Source of the DNA: Dolomedes plantarius
Lineage: Eukaryota > Arthropoda > Arachnida > Araneae > Dolomedidae
Direction: 5' to 3'
Assembly: GCA_907164885.2 (NCBI GenBank)
Contig: OU015490.1
Coordinates: 222,822,054 to 222,886,053 of the forward strand
DNA: 64,000 nucleotides
The position numbers and the translations under genes are program-made. Position 1 is the first letter of the stretch. The number at the start of each line of letters is the position of its first letter. The notes beneath the pieces were generated by a model, which ran no database searches, was not told the origin of the DNA, and worked only from the letters and a program-made list of their open reading frames with translations. Positions 10,267-23,081 of this stretch are shown here, in pieces.

Positions 10267-11081
10267 GTCAGTCAATTTATATTGACGATATTCGTAAAAG
10301 GTTTACAAAATTCTTCGTACCGGTTTCCTCACTTCCAATCAGCAAGGGTACAGTATTCTCAAAGAAACAGTGTCCACAATCAGATGTTGAAATAGAAGAA
10401 ATGAAACAATATCCCTATAGAAATTTACTAGGCTGTCTATCGTTCCTCGCTAGTAGAACCAGGCCCGACATAAGTTATGCCGTTAACATTTTTAGCCAAT
10501 ACCAAAGTAATCCTGGTAGAATTCACTGGGATGGTTTGATAAAACTTTTGGGCTATGTTATACACACACACAATTTTAAACTTAAACTTGCGTGCAATGA
10601 ACCTAGTATAACGGTTTACACCGATGCAGATTTCGCAGCCAATAAGGATGGCAGGACTTCTATGGGGGGACAGATAGTGTTTCTTGGAAAAGCTCCAGTC
10701 ATGTGGAGGACTTTCAAGGAGAAGTGCGTGTCGTTGTCAACTATGGAAAGTGAATTCTACGCTATGACAGAGGCCACAAAGGAACTTATGTGGTTTGATA
10801 GAATTCTAGAAGAATGTTATGCCAGAAAGTTAGTTCTTGGAGGAAAGCTTAGGTCAATTCTATATGTTGATAACATGGCGTGTATAGATTTTGTTAAATC
10901 CCCAGTAGAGAACCATAGAAGTAAGCATATTGATGTCAAATTATTTTTTATTCGTGACCTAGTTTATCAGAACATATTTGACATAAATTATATAAAAAGT
11001 AAAGAAAATCTAGCAGATCCTTTTACCAAACCCCTGACCAAATTCGAACTGAGGCACCTATGTGATGAGATTTTTGCATGA
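10260..11081 (+). CDS. Copia RT thumb/connection and RNase H
   Basis: Continuation of the polymerase in a -1 frame; there is no genuine start codon (it opens on TTG). It contains the conserved YRNLLGCLSFLASRTRPDI connection motif and a copia-type RNase H: VYTDADFAAN with the first acidic residue, STMESEFYAM with the Glu, YVDNMACIDF, and the terminal SKHIDVKLFFIRD and NLADPFTKPL motifs. It would degrade the RNA strand during cDNA synthesis. It ends at a normal stop close to where copia polyproteins usually end. Confidence 0.9.
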   Translation: MLSQSIYIDDIRKRFTKFFVPVSSLPISKGTVFSKKQCPQSDVEIEEMKQYPYRNLLGCLSFLASRTRPDISYAVNIFSQYQSNPGRIHWDGLIKLLGYVIHTHNFKLKLACNEPSITVYTDADFAANKDGRTSMGGQIVFLGKAPVMWRTFKEKCVSLSTMESEFYAMTEATKELMWFDRILEECYARKLVLGGKLRSILYVDNMACIDFVKSPVENHRSKHIDVKLFFIRDLVYQNIFDINYIKSKENLADPFTKPLTKFELRHLCDEIFA

Positions 11082-11620
11082 ACTTTTCTTGAGCAGTGTT
11101 TGTATGTGAGTTGTTTTTCTGATATTTATGCAGTGCGATATTATGGGATGTATTCTGTGTTTTTAGATATTTAAATATTTTACGATAACTTCTCAATGGA
11201 AAACCAATTTGTTTTATGTGTTTGAATGAATTTGTATGAGTGGGCGCCCACGTACATATGTATTGATATTTGAATATGATTGAATGTAGTCGTGTCCTAG
11301 TCATTGTATGTTTTAACTCTTTATTGTGGTTTGTTAGTTGTTATATTGGTTTTCAGCCAACAATAGTGTACAGAAGCAGAAATAACTTTTGTTTAGAACT
11401 TGCAGATTTGAACCTTCTCAGCAATTTGTTTTGTACCTGTGTATTCCTAAGTTAAGACTGTATTATTGTTGTTATATGTTGCTATCGCATTTTGTTAACA
11501 AGACTAATGTTGGTTTGAATTAATTGTTTTATATGTATTCTAGTTCTGACAGAAAAAAAAATCGAAATGTAAACTGTGATGGTTTTGAATTCTCATATTA
11601 CTAGTTTATGTCGAAAAGAC
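11082..11620 (+). other. Copia 3' untranslated region
   Basis: About 540 bp between the RNase H stop and the polypurine tract. It holds no conserved coding sequence and no envelope-like frame. Confidence 0.7.
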
Positions 11621-11635
11621 AAGTGGGGGGGCATT
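11621..11635 (+). promoter_or_regulatory. Polypurine tract for plus-strand priming
   Basis: AAGTGGGGGGGCATT directly abuts the 3' LTR. A purine run in this position primes plus-strand cDNA synthesis. Confidence 0.8.
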
Positions 11636-12329
11636 TGTTAGCGAGTTACACTAAAGACTACTTGTGAAACGAATCATGTACTTGCCTTTCCGGGTATTGC
11701 GTCATTTGTTTTAGACCGGTTTGATCATAAAACCTGATAACCGGATCAAATCTTTAATCGAATTTCCACAGCTGTGAAGAAGCTACCGTAAATAATTTAT
11801 TATTCAGTTTCCAGTAGTTGGTGCGTTTTAAACAAACCGGATCGTTGAATATCATTAGATGAGGCGTATATAAGGCTCACATACGATTCAGTAAAGAAAG
11901 AGTAGATAGATAATGAAGCTGAGGACAATCTGAAGAAAGGTAATGTTGATTTATAGTTTAAGTTTAAGACGCAGTAAAGAAAATAGAATAAGGGGCTAAC
12001 AGTCTTTGCCTATGCCTAACTTGAGGTAATTCCATCACAGTGTATAGACACTGTTGTTTGTATATATGAGACTTGTTATTTTTAATGAATTTAGAGAACG
12101 CTATTGATTGATATGGATATTTTATTGTTGAAGATTTTTTAAACTAACTTTTAATATTTTAAACAAATAAATTTGAATTGTTATTGTTGAAAAAGTCTTG
12201 TCGTCTATGCTTTCATCAATAGTTTTAACGTATACCTATTGTAACAAACAACGTTTCTTCTGCGATTTTACTCTGCAATTTAATTATTAGGTTTTTTGTT
12301 GACGTGCTCGTTTCACGTGCACGCTGACA
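11636..12329 (+). repeat. 3' LTR of copia element
   Basis: 694 bp, no difference seen from the 5' LTR. It is followed at once by the target duplication TTTTC. Confidence 0.95.
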
Positions 12330-12501
12330 TTTTCCAAGTCAGCAGCGCCATCTGTTGACGGACTTTGTAACTGATTTTGAAAATTGGGGAGAATAAATTC
12401 CCTGGTTACCTAAGCAGAATACAGCAAACCGTACATTTCTATCACCATCCGTTTTTCTTTAATTGATTTTTCAAATCGTCGGTCATTTTTGGGACACCTG
12501 G

Positions 12502-12504
<3 letters not shown>
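12330..12504. other. Fragment ending in a Tc1/mariner-like terminus
   Basis: The stretch ends TTTTTGGGACACCTGGTA, resembling the outer end of mariner-like inverted repeats next to a TA. No partner end was found left of the copia element, so this is a truncated piece. Confidence 0.3.
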
Positions 12505-12548
<44 letters not shown>

Positions 12549-12550
12549 AT
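12505..12550. repeat. TA/TG compound microsatellite
   Basis: TATATG lead-in, then TA and TG dinucleotide runs. Confidence 0.9.
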
Positions 12551-13732
12551 TTTCAGATTTAATACAACTTAAACACCAATACATATTACACATTATATAA
12601 AAACTAATATAAAACATTATTCTAATATAAAATAGTACTTAATTTTATATATATAATTATTTAAATAAAATATTTTTTTTTCTTTTTTTTAAGCACTCAT
12701 AACAAAAATTTAAGTTAAACAATTTTCTCTTTCAAAACACAAATTATAAAACTATCTCAAATTTCAAGAATGATTTATTTCTTTAACAAAACTTTACAAA
12801 ATGAAATTTATTTATTTTTGTTCAAAAATTTAAACAAAAATGTAAATGTTATTATTGTTATTCGTTTGCGTACAAAATAATGCATATGTAATACATAAGT
12901 TTACATGAATTACGCATTAATAGAATATTTAAACATGATTTCTTCAAAAATTATTAATATTATAAAATAGTATTTTTAAAGTACACTGAATAAAGAATTT
13001 AAGAATAAGTATCTATAACTTACATGTGCATGTGCTATCCAATTCGCGCTGAAAAACTCGGAATCGAATCACTTCACTGTACAGTCGAATCTCATTGAAG
13101 TTCGCTTCAATTACATTTTATAAATCGCATAAATCTCCAAAAATCTGTATCTATCTATTTAGTTTCATATAAGTATTTATTATTGTTAAAAAGTGGTGAA
13201 TAAGTTTTAAACTGTAAGTAGACAAATTTATCAATGACACATTTCTTTTCAGGGATTCATTTTTTAGTGAAAATCACATTGTGAATGAATCACGTTTTGT
13301 TTACAAAATATCATCGGAAGATCTCAAGATTAGAATTCAAATAACTCTAAAACTATTGAAGTAACAGATTAAGTGTAAGCAGAATAAACTATCAATTTTT
13401 AAAGCTCTTTCCAAATATGTAACATTTATGTACTTTCATGAAAAAAAAATACATCGATTTCGACATTTTTCGAAGATGGCTGAATTCGAGCAGGTCGCAC
13501 CGAAATTTCTTGGTAGACTGCTTGGATGGCTATTCCATTTCTGTACTTACCCTTCAAAAATTGTTGGTTTTTTATTAATTAAAAAATTAACGGTAATAAA
13601 ATTTAAAATTCGGGCTTCGAGGTATAGATGTTCAGACTCTTCACTACCCGTGCGCCAAATTTCACAGTTGTAAGTTTTATAGATTCGTCTCTAGGCCTCA
13701 CATATATAAACACACACACGGACACTTGCTTT
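12551..13732. other. AT-rich spacer, nothing recognised
   Basis: No coding motifs or element ends seen. Some poly-T and poly-A stretches. Confidence 0.5.
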
Positions 13733-13793
13733 TATTAATAAGATAGTGCTAGTATAGTGCTAGAATTTATTAATAAGATAATGCTAGTATATA

Positions 13794-13829
<36 letters not shown>

Positions 13830-13830
<1 letters not shown>

Positions 13831-13966
13831 TAGCATTATTGCCCGGCGTTGCCCGGGTAGTTATATAGATATAAAATTTTTCATGCATTCCATCAAAAAA
13901 ATACTGGACACTCAGAGATCGCCGGTGGGTCAAACTCCTGTGCCACCCGGCCGGCATAATAATATA
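13830..13966 (-). mobile_element. Helitron 3' end, truncated
   Basis: On the minus strand this reads CCCGGGCAACGCCGGGC, a GC-rich hairpin (5-bp stem, GCAACG loop), then about 10 nt and CTAG, followed by host T inside a TA microsatellite. Hairpin plus CTRR next to an A/T target is the Helitron 3' signature. The first 85 bp match the element at 22126. The rest is interrupted at 13966 by a mariner-type insertion, and no 5' end was identified beyond it. Confidence 0.65.
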
Positions 13967-14909
13967 CAGGGTGATTCAAAACTCAAAGTACGAACATTTA
14001 GGGGAGATAGAAAACTCAAAAACAAAACAGAATCACATAAGAATGTATGACCGAAAACGCAAACCTGACGCTGGAGGACACTATTCATCAGCTCTGAAGT
14101 TATTATCCTCTTTCCCTCGTGAAGGGATCTTTAATCAACACAATGTTCATGTGTCGAGCCACAACAACCCATGATGTATTTGACCACATGCTGCCCAACA
14201 ACGGTTCTCAGTGAACGTATCGGCGGGTATAATTGATGATTACTTAATCCGGCCATACCTCTTACCACCCGCACTGAGTGCACGAAATATCGAATTTTTC
14301 TGGAGGTGATACTGCCGGAGTTACTGGACATTGTTACAATGTCTGTTCGGCGTGGAATGTGGTTACAGCACGATGGGGCTTCAACTCATTATTCCCGTGT
14401 CATACTGGATTAGTTGAGAGTACGTTTGCATTTCGATGGATTGGGCGTGTGGACCCTACCATGGCCACCACGATCGCTTATTTATCTAGCATTTCTTCCT
14501 GTACGGGACCCTCAAATCCATGGTCTACGAGACGAGCCGGTTGACTCTGCAACCGACCTTATCGCAAGTATATCCGTCGCAGATACAAACGTCCGCGAAA
14601 TTCGGGAATTTTCGAAAGGTTCGACAATCGATGCGTCACGATTGTTGAGGCTTGCATTACACTGGGATGGTAAGAACTTGGAGCAGTTGTTGTGAAACTG
14701 AACGTGTACCACGTACAGTTATAGTGTAAGCTATCGCCTCAAATAAAGAGTTTGGTTTTCACCAATATTGGCCTTTTATTTCTGCATCTCGTTTATCCTC
14801 TAGTTGATCAGGTTTGCTTTTCCGAGTCATACAATCCTAGGTGATTATGTTTTGTTTTTGAGTTTTCTACCTCCCCTAAAAGTTATACGTTGAAGTTTGA
14901 ATCACCTTG
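13967..14909 (+). mobile_element. Mariner-type (IS630-Tc1-mariner) element, degenerate
   Basis: The left end CAGGGTGATTCAAAACTCAA and its reverse complement at the right end (...GAAGTTTGAATCACCTTG) form inverted repeats of roughly 70 bp that continue through AGGGGAGATAGAAAACTC. A TA precedes the left end; the right TA is mutated. The interior holds the C-terminal half of a transposase, so the copy lost its N-terminal half. Confidence 0.8.
14205..14695 (+). pseudogene. Transposase C-terminal half, mariner/DUF4817-associated type
   Basis: Fragments in order match a transposase class common in ants and other arthropods: FSVNVSAGIIDDYLIRPYLL; IFLEVILPELLDIV; MWLQHDGASTHYSR with the second catalytic Asp; then WPPRS; and PVDSATDLIASISVA, ending GKNLEQLL. 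At least one in-frame stop and frame changes are present, so it is dead. The related fragment at 45792-46010 ends GKNFEHLL and belongs to the same broad family. Confidence 0.7.
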
Positions 14910-15963
14910 GAATGAAAAAAGTTTTTTTCCCAGTGGGGTTGGCCACGTACCTGTCCGGAGCACATTCGCCCATTACGCCATGAATTTGCTGTTGGCTTTC
15001 TTAACTATGAAGCACCATTTAGCTGAGCTAACATTGTTCCCTTTGCGGGTGCTACCAGAATTCAGACCTAAGCACTCTGAACGGGCACATATGAAGAGGG
15101 GGGAAACATGGGAGTAATATTATTACCTAGGTCATTTCTTAAAGAAAAATAATTACATTTATATAAAAATAAAAATTAATCTTTTGCCAATTTTGAATTT
15201 TAAAAGGCTGTGTAAACTTGAATGACTTATAAGATGTAAAACAAAGGATGACGTGCGTTTAGAATTGCCTTAATAACCATAATCAATGCTATTTGATGGA
15301 CTCCATATGGCTACTTATTTATGCAAATCATTTTTTTTCCCCCAACTCAAACACAAGAAACACTTTGTTTGAAAGTATAGCGGTATCTGTTATGGATAAG
15401 TTTAAAGATGAAAAAACGAAACTTTTGAAGAGCCTTTACTTGAATTCATCGAAAATGAAATTAGCTATTTCCCGAAGCATTTTAAGCTAATTTGGACAAG
15501 TCGTTTCAAAGGAATTCTGTTTTTGTATCGCTAACATGCATCTTTTTGCGAGCAAAATGCAGTTAAAAGTAATTACTTTACAAGCTATCAAGGAGTAAGC
15601 ATGTTATACTTTGACAGCATGCATTTAAGTCTGCTTAGATTGTTAAATAAGCAAATATAACGACAACCGTATTTATTTAGAAATTTTTCCTGAAAACGAA
15701 TTGAATAATTACATTATTGAAATTGGTAAAAGTGATTTCAACATGCATTTACGACTTTTGCAATAGAGGCATCACTCGTGCTCGCGAATATTTTTTTTTT
15801 CATTGAATCTTTATTTAGTTTAAAGAACGAAACAGCTATGAACTAGCAGCTGGAGGAAACGTGTATAGTTGAAACTGTACTTTATTCATACGAAAACCCT
15901 TTATATGTTAATAAATTTCTAAGGATATGTAAAGGTAATGCTTTGTGATTTTTAAAGTAAATA
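14910..15963. other. Spacer, nothing recognised
   Basis: No supported coding sequence or repeat end. Confidence 0.5.
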
Positions 15964-17180
15964 CACTGAAGTGACACTGAATTAGGATAGCAAAGCCTAC
16001 GCAAATTGTGTAGCGCTGCGCATCATGTATGCGCAAGTGAGGGCGCTGTGGTAACTGCATATATAGCGCGTATTGTGGTTGTTCTGAATTAGTTGTTGGA
16101 ATGCCAGTATGGTAAACTGCCTGATTTAGACGCCTTCGATCGCGGACAAATCGTAGGTGCGCGACGCATGGGCCATCAATATCCGAAATCGTCAACAGCT
16201 AGGATTTACAAGGTCGACAGTGTCAAGAGTTAACCAGAATACATGGATGGCGGGAAAAAAAAACTAGCGATCGGGCAAACTGCAAAGGACAATTAGCCTT
16301 GACAGTGCCGTGGTGAGAGACGGCTCAGGCGTATTGTACGTAGCCAGCGAAGCCAAACATTAGCTCAAATTACCACCAGTTTAATGACAGTGCCAGTCGT
16401 ACAGTCAGTAAACGGACTGTTGAAACGCTCGCTTCACCGTATGGGTTTCGGAGCCGTCGACCTACGAGAGAGTACCATTGCTCTATACTCGCCACCGGGC
16501 TGCACGTCTTGCCTGGGCAAGAGAGCACAGAGACTGGAGTCTAGAGGACTGGAAACGAGTAGCATGGAGTGATGAGTCTCGATTTCCGACTACTTAACGC
16601 CGACGGGAGGCTGATAATATGGCGTCAGGCTCATGAAGCCATGGATCCTGCATGCATGGCTGGAACTGTACAAGGGCCATGGTGGCCTCAATCATGCGTC
16701 TGGGATGTTCTTTCGTGGCACAGTTTGGGATCTTTGGTGCGTGTACAACCTCCCTCAATGCAATTCGGTACGTAGAGTTGCTGGGTGATCACCCTCCCTC
16801 CGTTTATGCTGTTCTGTAACCGCACGGTAATGGAGTTTTCTCAGCAAGACAACTGTACCTCTCACAAGTCCGGTTGGCTACTGGCTGTTGGATGAGCATT
16901 CCTCTGACTTCTCTGTCATGAATTGGCCACCTAGAAGCCCAGACTTAAATCCTATTGAGCATCTTTGGGATGTTTGGAACAATGCGTGAAAGGCCATCAC
17001 AGCACCAAAAGAACCTATACTGAATTATGGACAGCTTTAGCCAATATTGGCAAGCTATTCCCGTGGAACGTTTCCAGAAACTTGGTGAATCTATGCCTCG
17101 TCGTGTGGCAGCCGTTATCAAGGCCAGAGGAGGCCCAACTCGTACTAGGTAGGTATCCCTAATTCAGTGGCACTTCAGTG
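15964..17180 (+). mobile_element. Tc1-like transposon, family A copy 1
   Basis: Inverted ends CACTGAAGTGACACTGAATT and its complement near 17161-17180, flanked by TA on both sides. The 1217-bp length fits Tc1 elements. The copy at 38636-39854 in the opposite orientation shares ends and interior. Confidence 0.9.
16109..17152 (+). pseudogene. Tc1 transposase, family A copy 1, inactive
   Basis: Compared with copy 2, a base is missing right after the start codon (ATGGTAAAC against ATGGGTAAA), so the frame breaks at codon 2. Downstream pieces in several frames are recognisable: VKRSLHRMGF-like, SDESRFRLLNADGR-like with the first Asp, a QQDN-like segment, and DLNPIEHLWDV with the Glu of the DD34E triad. 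Many small indels separate them. Confidence 0.8.
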
Positions 17181-18497
17181 TATATTGATGTCAGTACAAT
17201 ATACTTCATTGGCAACTATTCTCCTACATCTTGTTCTTTATCTTCATTTTTATCTTAAGAGACGAGATCCTTTAATGCTACCTCTAACTGATGCGAAATG
17301 CTAGAGCGTTTCCATTTTGATGTTATAACCTTAAAAGTATCCCTAATTGGTCCTAAAAGCATTTGTAAAAGTTCCTTCACATTTTGAGAATGAAATTTTG
17401 TAAAATAATTTGAAGTTGATTTAAACACTTTAGAAAAAGAAATGCATAGTTGGGTTATGTTATTGATTTTATACACAATATACTAACAAAATTTAATTGG
17501 ACAGCTGTAACGGACAGTTCTAATTGGACAAAAACTTTAACATAAACTTTTATTTTCAATAATTACTATATACAACCTTTGGTTTCAATTTCCATGGCAT
17601 GGCATTTAGTAAACTTTTACCAAATTTTGACAGACCCACACAGAAAGACCCTACAGATCAGCGGCTGGAAGTCTCAACAGGTTCGTCCATCCCAGAGATT
17701 GTTCTGTCAGATCAAATAGTCTTTGAGGCAAAAAAACAATTATGGTGTCAACTAGATTGTAATATGGGCTATACCAAAGAGAGTTTTTTCACGCTAGAAT
17801 AGGCGTACTTTTCACGCTAGAATAGGAGTTTCATCCTATGCCCAAACTTTGGACGGTCGGAATAGGACAGAATATCATGTAAGAGATCCTGCAAATAGGC
17901 AAGAATCTTCAAAGTGATCTACCATTGGATGTCACTATAATTGTAATTGTAATCATGACAGGAAGCTAACAGTTCAATGTTAGATAAGTTTGGTTGAGAG
18001 GTCCAGTCAAAAAAAACCTGGTCTATTCCAAGGGAAACCTAAGTGACTCTTTGGCAGAGGATATTATGACTACAATCCACACCAATATAAATAAGGTCTC
18101 TAGGATTACTGACTTGAGGATTTTTATATCGGGTGTCTAAAGGCTGATATCTATCCTTGATTTCAAGATCGTCATCATACGTGAAGATTCGAAGTAAACA
18201 ACTAAAAAGTCTCACCCAGTGAAGAAAATGATATTTTGAATTAGGATAATATACAGAAGGAGACTTGACCACCTCCATACTTTTAAATTTGAACAATCCC
18301 AGTCTAGCATTAATGACCTCATTTTTACTTGACTTTCAGTTATTAATTGTCCCCAGTTACCACCTATTGAAAATACTCGTAGTTGTAGGGGCAATGTCAC
18401 CTATTTAACTATTATCGCTATCGTATTGATGCACAAGTTTGTGGTATTAGTATGTGGTATCATGTTTGTATGTGTACATACATACACACACACATAT
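17181..18497. other. Spacer with a short tandem duplication, no gene
   Basis: Apart from a 23-bp near-repeat around 17786-17829 (TTTTCACGCTAGAATAGG twice), nothing is recognised. Confidence 0.5.
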
Positions 18498-18665
<168 letters not shown>

Positions 18666-21600
18666 GGGGAGAATAGTACACAGTGAACCGAGAAGCTTTT
18701 ATAATGAAGTTTATGTTTGTGCGCTAGATGTCAGGCTGTTTAGTGACGTTTTGTTTTGGATTAATTGCCTCCACATTTCAAGCGTGGATGTTCGTTCGGT
18801 TGAAAGCTACGAAAACGAAAGTGATTTTTTGAACCTAAACGTAATTTATTATCTCGTTTATATATCATATATCTTCAGTTTAATTGTATCTATAATTTCG
18901 GAGTGAATATTATATATATGCTGCACTATTTCTCCACTAAATACCAAGGATTTAACTAAAGAAAAAACAATGGAAGGGATATTAGCCATTTAATTTTAAC
19001 AAAGTGAACGGGTACACAGTGAGACATGGAACATTGGTACAGAGTGATACAATGTGTCCCTGTGTATCATGATAACTCAATTTATTCCATAATAGTAATG
19101 TGCATTAAATGTTACGTAAGGTATTTTTTACTGTAATGCTAATGTATTATTATTCCGAATTTTTCTCAATTTTGAATCACTAAGATTTTGCAATTACACA
19201 ATGTAATGAATTTTACATCTTAACATTGTAACTTGTGATATAACATCTTAGCTTGTAATATTGCGTCTAGATACACAGAGCCGAGACAATCATTAAAATG
19301 TTATTTAAATATTTTCTGGTACTAAATAGTTTTTCTTTCAGAGTTATGATGGTACGGCCTAAGAATGTGCCAAGGAAAAATCGGAACAACTGGAAAGAAC
19401 AGATGGCTGCAGCTGTGAAATTAGTCCTACAGGAAAAGTACTTCATTCGAAAAGCAGCTAAAAATGAAAATGTCCCCTTTCAGACGTTGTATATATATAT
19501 CAAGAAAAAGAAAGAAAATCCAGATTTTGATATACGAATGCAGCCACATTACAGTGTAAGTCAGATATTTACAAGAGGAACAAGAAACATGACTCGCAGA
19601 ATACACTGAAACATGCAGTAGAATGTGTTAGGGATTTTCAACAATTTTCTGCTGGAAAACTTGACTACGAAATGACAAAATGTCCAGAGTCTTGGGAGGC
19701 TCAAAGTCTGCAGATATAGAATGGTTGATGGGGTTTTCTACATCGAAGTAACAGTCTCAGCATAAGGAAACCAGAGGGGTGCAGTTTATCAAGATTGATG
19801 TTTTTCGATGCACACAATGTAAAAATATTTTTCGATAATCTTTTCAAAATTCTCAATGAATACCCTAAATTGGCTGATGCATCGCGTATGTTCAACTTTG
19901 ATGAGACCTTCATGACTTCTATGCTGAAACCCCTGAAGGTAATAGCAAAGAAAGGTGTTAAGCAGTTAAACCAATGTACGACAGAGGTGAAGTAGAGACA
20001 GTTGTAGCCACCATTTGTGCTGGAGGAACATTTCCACCTCCTGCTTTTGTCTTTCCCAGAAAAAACTTCAAAACCCACATGTTAAATGAAGCGCCACTAG
20101 GATGTTTAGGGTCTCGGAAAATGTAGTGAAATGGATGACAACCGAGCTGTCCCAACAAGTTAGCAGCATTTCATAAAGCATTCACACAGCACGAAAGAGA
20201 CACCTTTGCTTTTAACATATGGAAACCACGAGAGACATATGTCCATAGAAGTTATTGATATGGCAAAAGAGGCAGGTGTTACTGTTCTCACTTTACCACC
20301 ACATAGCAGTTACAAACTCCAACCTCTCGTTAGATCCGTTTTTGGACCCTTTAAAGCATTCTACAATGCGAACGTTGATTCATGGATGCTCAGAAATCCA
20401 GAAATAATCATGTCTATTTACCAGATTGCTGAACGTGTTGGTGAAGCACATAAAAAGGCAATAGAGACACAGTTCAAGATTCTGACTACCTCATGTCAGC
20501 AGTGACAAACAGACCCGAAGACCCAATGGCTACTTGTAGTACTGCAATTACAGAACCTAATGCTTCTGAAACTGGTGTTACACTACCACACAATCTTCAG
20601 GTATGACTACAGATGATCATATGATATTTTTATCTTTAATTCTTTGTGTTTTATATATTTGTAATATTTATTTACAATAATTTTAATTTTACAGAATAAT
20701 TTTAATTTTAAATCCATTTATTACAAAAGCTGCAAGTGAAGCTTCAACTAGTGGGGAAACTCAGTCTGTCTTCGTTTCACCCAAACAATTCCGTGGTTTT
20801 CCTAGGAAGAAAAAGACGAATCGAGAGCCGGGAAGAAGCAGAATTCTCACCAGTTCACCTAAAAAAGCCCTGTTAGCAGATAAAGTTGAAAAGAAAGAGA
20901 ACTCCAGATTAAGAGGGAAAATAAGTTTTTCAAAAGAATTCTTCGGAAAACACCAAAACGCCGTAGTATTCAAGATGTTAATAGTTCTTCTGATAAAGAA
21001 ACAGAAATGGTGCTGGATGACTCTTCAAGTTATGAAGACAATGGAGAAAATTTTCAGTTTCCCAAAGGAGTTCCTGATGTTCATGTTGATGATTATGTTC
21101 TTGAGCAATTTCCCAAATGATGTGTTCTATATTGGGAAAATTTTGAAAGATGGAGGAGAATAATGATTTTGAAGTCCCTTACCTCCGCAAACGTGAGAAA
21201 TATAATGTCTTTGTGATGCCAAACATTCCAGATGTGGCCTCTGTAAATAAACTGGAATTGTCATGGTTCTGCCTCAGCCAATGCCCGTCAAAACAAAAAA
21301 CAATTGTCAGGATATGTCCGTTTTGAAGTGCGGCTTGACCTTATAAATGTTCGGTGACATTTCCAAGATTGACAATTGATTGCTTCATGAAAACTTATGT
21401 ATAATGAAGGATTGTTTGTGTTTAGTATGGTGGCAATATATTTTTTAAATAAATAAATAAATTAGCAATGTCTCACTGTATACGATGTGTGATACACAGT
21501 GAGACAAATGCTTATATCATTTTAACATTAATTAATTCTGGTTTTTATTTATATATATTAATAAGTTTAGTGTGAAAAATTGCCAATTAACAGATTTAAA

Positions 21601-21687
21601 CATCCAATAGCTATATTTGTTCAGTCGACTGTATTTAGCTCTTAATTAAAGTTTTTAAAAAACTTGGCTCACTGTGTACTACTCTCC
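18666..21687 (+). mobile_element. Pogo/Tigger-like DNA transposon, 3.0 kb
   Basis: Ends GGGGAGAATAGTACACAGTG and, inverted, ...CACTGTGTACTACTCTCC, flanked by TA. The motif TACACAGTGAG recurs near both ends in both orientations. The interior codes for a psq-type DNA-binding domain and a DDE_1 catalytic domain, the pogo architecture. Confidence 0.85.
19349..21340 (+). pseudogene. Pogo-type transposase, catalytically dead
   Basis: MVRPKNVPRKNRNNW opens the protein after a possible 3' splice site (TTTCTTTCAG) at 19332-19341. A Pipsqueak helix-turn-helix follows (AVKLVLQEKYFIRKAAK...VPFQTLYIYIK). The DDE_1 domain begins around 19795 (FFDNLFKILNEYPKLAD), with the first Asp in FNFDETFM. The second and third catalytic Asp are replaced: the usual 'LDNH' reads YGNH and 'LQPLDRSV' reads LQPLVRSV. 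The Ser/Lys-rich tail and a C-terminal DDYVLEQFPNDVFYIGKIL-like module persist to about 21340. Several stops and frame changes break it. Confidence 0.8.
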
Positions 21688-22109
<422 letters not shown>

Positions 22110-22125
22110 TATATATATATATATA

Positions 22126-23077
22126 CTAGCATTACTGCCCGGCGTTGCCCGGGTAGATATATAGATATAAAATATTTCATGCATTCCATCAAAAAAATAC
22201 TGGGCTACACCCCCGCTCTTCATGTTAATCTGGCCAGACAGAATGCGCTTACCGCGTTTCTACTGAAATGATATACAAACAATAAATAAGAAAGAAAGAA
22301 ACTTTGAGCTTGCGGACCTTTGTCTGATTTTATTGAGAATTAATAACACCGTGTTGCGTGATTCGCACGTTTGGATTGACTAAGTTTGCTGTTTAATTAT
22401 ATTTGTTAGATACTGTTCAATTAGATTTAATTAGATTTGTTTGATCCACTGTTTAATAAGAAAGAAGTTTTATAATTTACATTTCCCTTTATTATTTATT
22501 TTTCCCTTAAAAACGCACTTTTTTCCATTTCACCCAAGAGGTAAAGTGCAAGATGCGTTATCCCCTTTATTTAATCAAAGTAAGGCTTGATTCCTCATGA
22601 AGCCTTTTCCCTTAAGCTTTTATGTTTTGTAAGAAATATTTTGAATCAGATGTATTACCTTTGAGTAATGTTCTCAAAGGCTCGGGTGGTTTTTGAATTG
22701 CAGGCAATTGTACTTTCCCATTACTGCAATACATAGCAGAGCCAGGAAAGTTGTGTTTATCTGGGTAGCCTGAGCCAAAGGTCATTCGAAACCCTCTTCC
22801 TCCCGCGCAGTGGAATTTGACCCCCCCCCCCTCCGACATCCTCAAACCACCCCTCTTAACGCAGCTGGTTGTGGGGTATCCACAGGGAGTACACGCACAT
22901 CTATCAGGCACAAAAAACATTAAAAAATGAATTAAAAAAAACTAATTGAGCCCTAAATTTTGTTTTTCCTGATTTAAGTTTCTCAGGTCCAAAACATTAA
23001 CTGTGCCGAATTTGGTCCCGGTGGGTGAAACAGTCTATGATTCTATAGGGGACAAACAAACAGACAAGCCCTTTTTT

Positions 23078-23081
<4 letters not shown>
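22126..23081 (-). mobile_element. Short non-autonomous Helitron
   Basis: The 3' end (minus strand) shows the hairpin CCCGGGCAACGCCGGGC and terminal CTAG at 22126-22129, followed by host T. The other end lies in a TA microsatellite near 23082, where the minus strand starts with a TAAAAAAAGGGCTTGTCTG-like sequence seen at 5' ends of such elements. The exact 5' TC dinucleotide is hidden in the TA run. No Rep/helicase gene is present. Confidence 0.65.

Larger units (their letters stand above)
5879..12329 (+). mobile_element. Complete Ty1/copia LTR retrotransposon, recent insertion
   Basis: The element is 6451 bp: two 694-bp LTRs (5879-6572 and 11636-12329), each beginning TGTTAG and ending CTGACA, flanked by the 5-bp direct repeat TTTTC (5874-5878 and 12330-12334). 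Inside are a primer-binding site, gag with a zinc knuckle, aspartic protease, integrase, reverse transcriptase and RNase H in copia order (integrase before RT), and a polypurine tract. I found no difference between the LTRs on reading both, so insertion is recent. Coding is nevertheless interrupted at 8197-8205 (T run), 9511-9513 (TGA) and 10258-10261 (T run). Confidence 0.95.

Noticed and set aside
22612..22920. 102-codon minus-strand frame
   Set aside because: Inside the short Helitron, low-complexity C/G runs and no motif.
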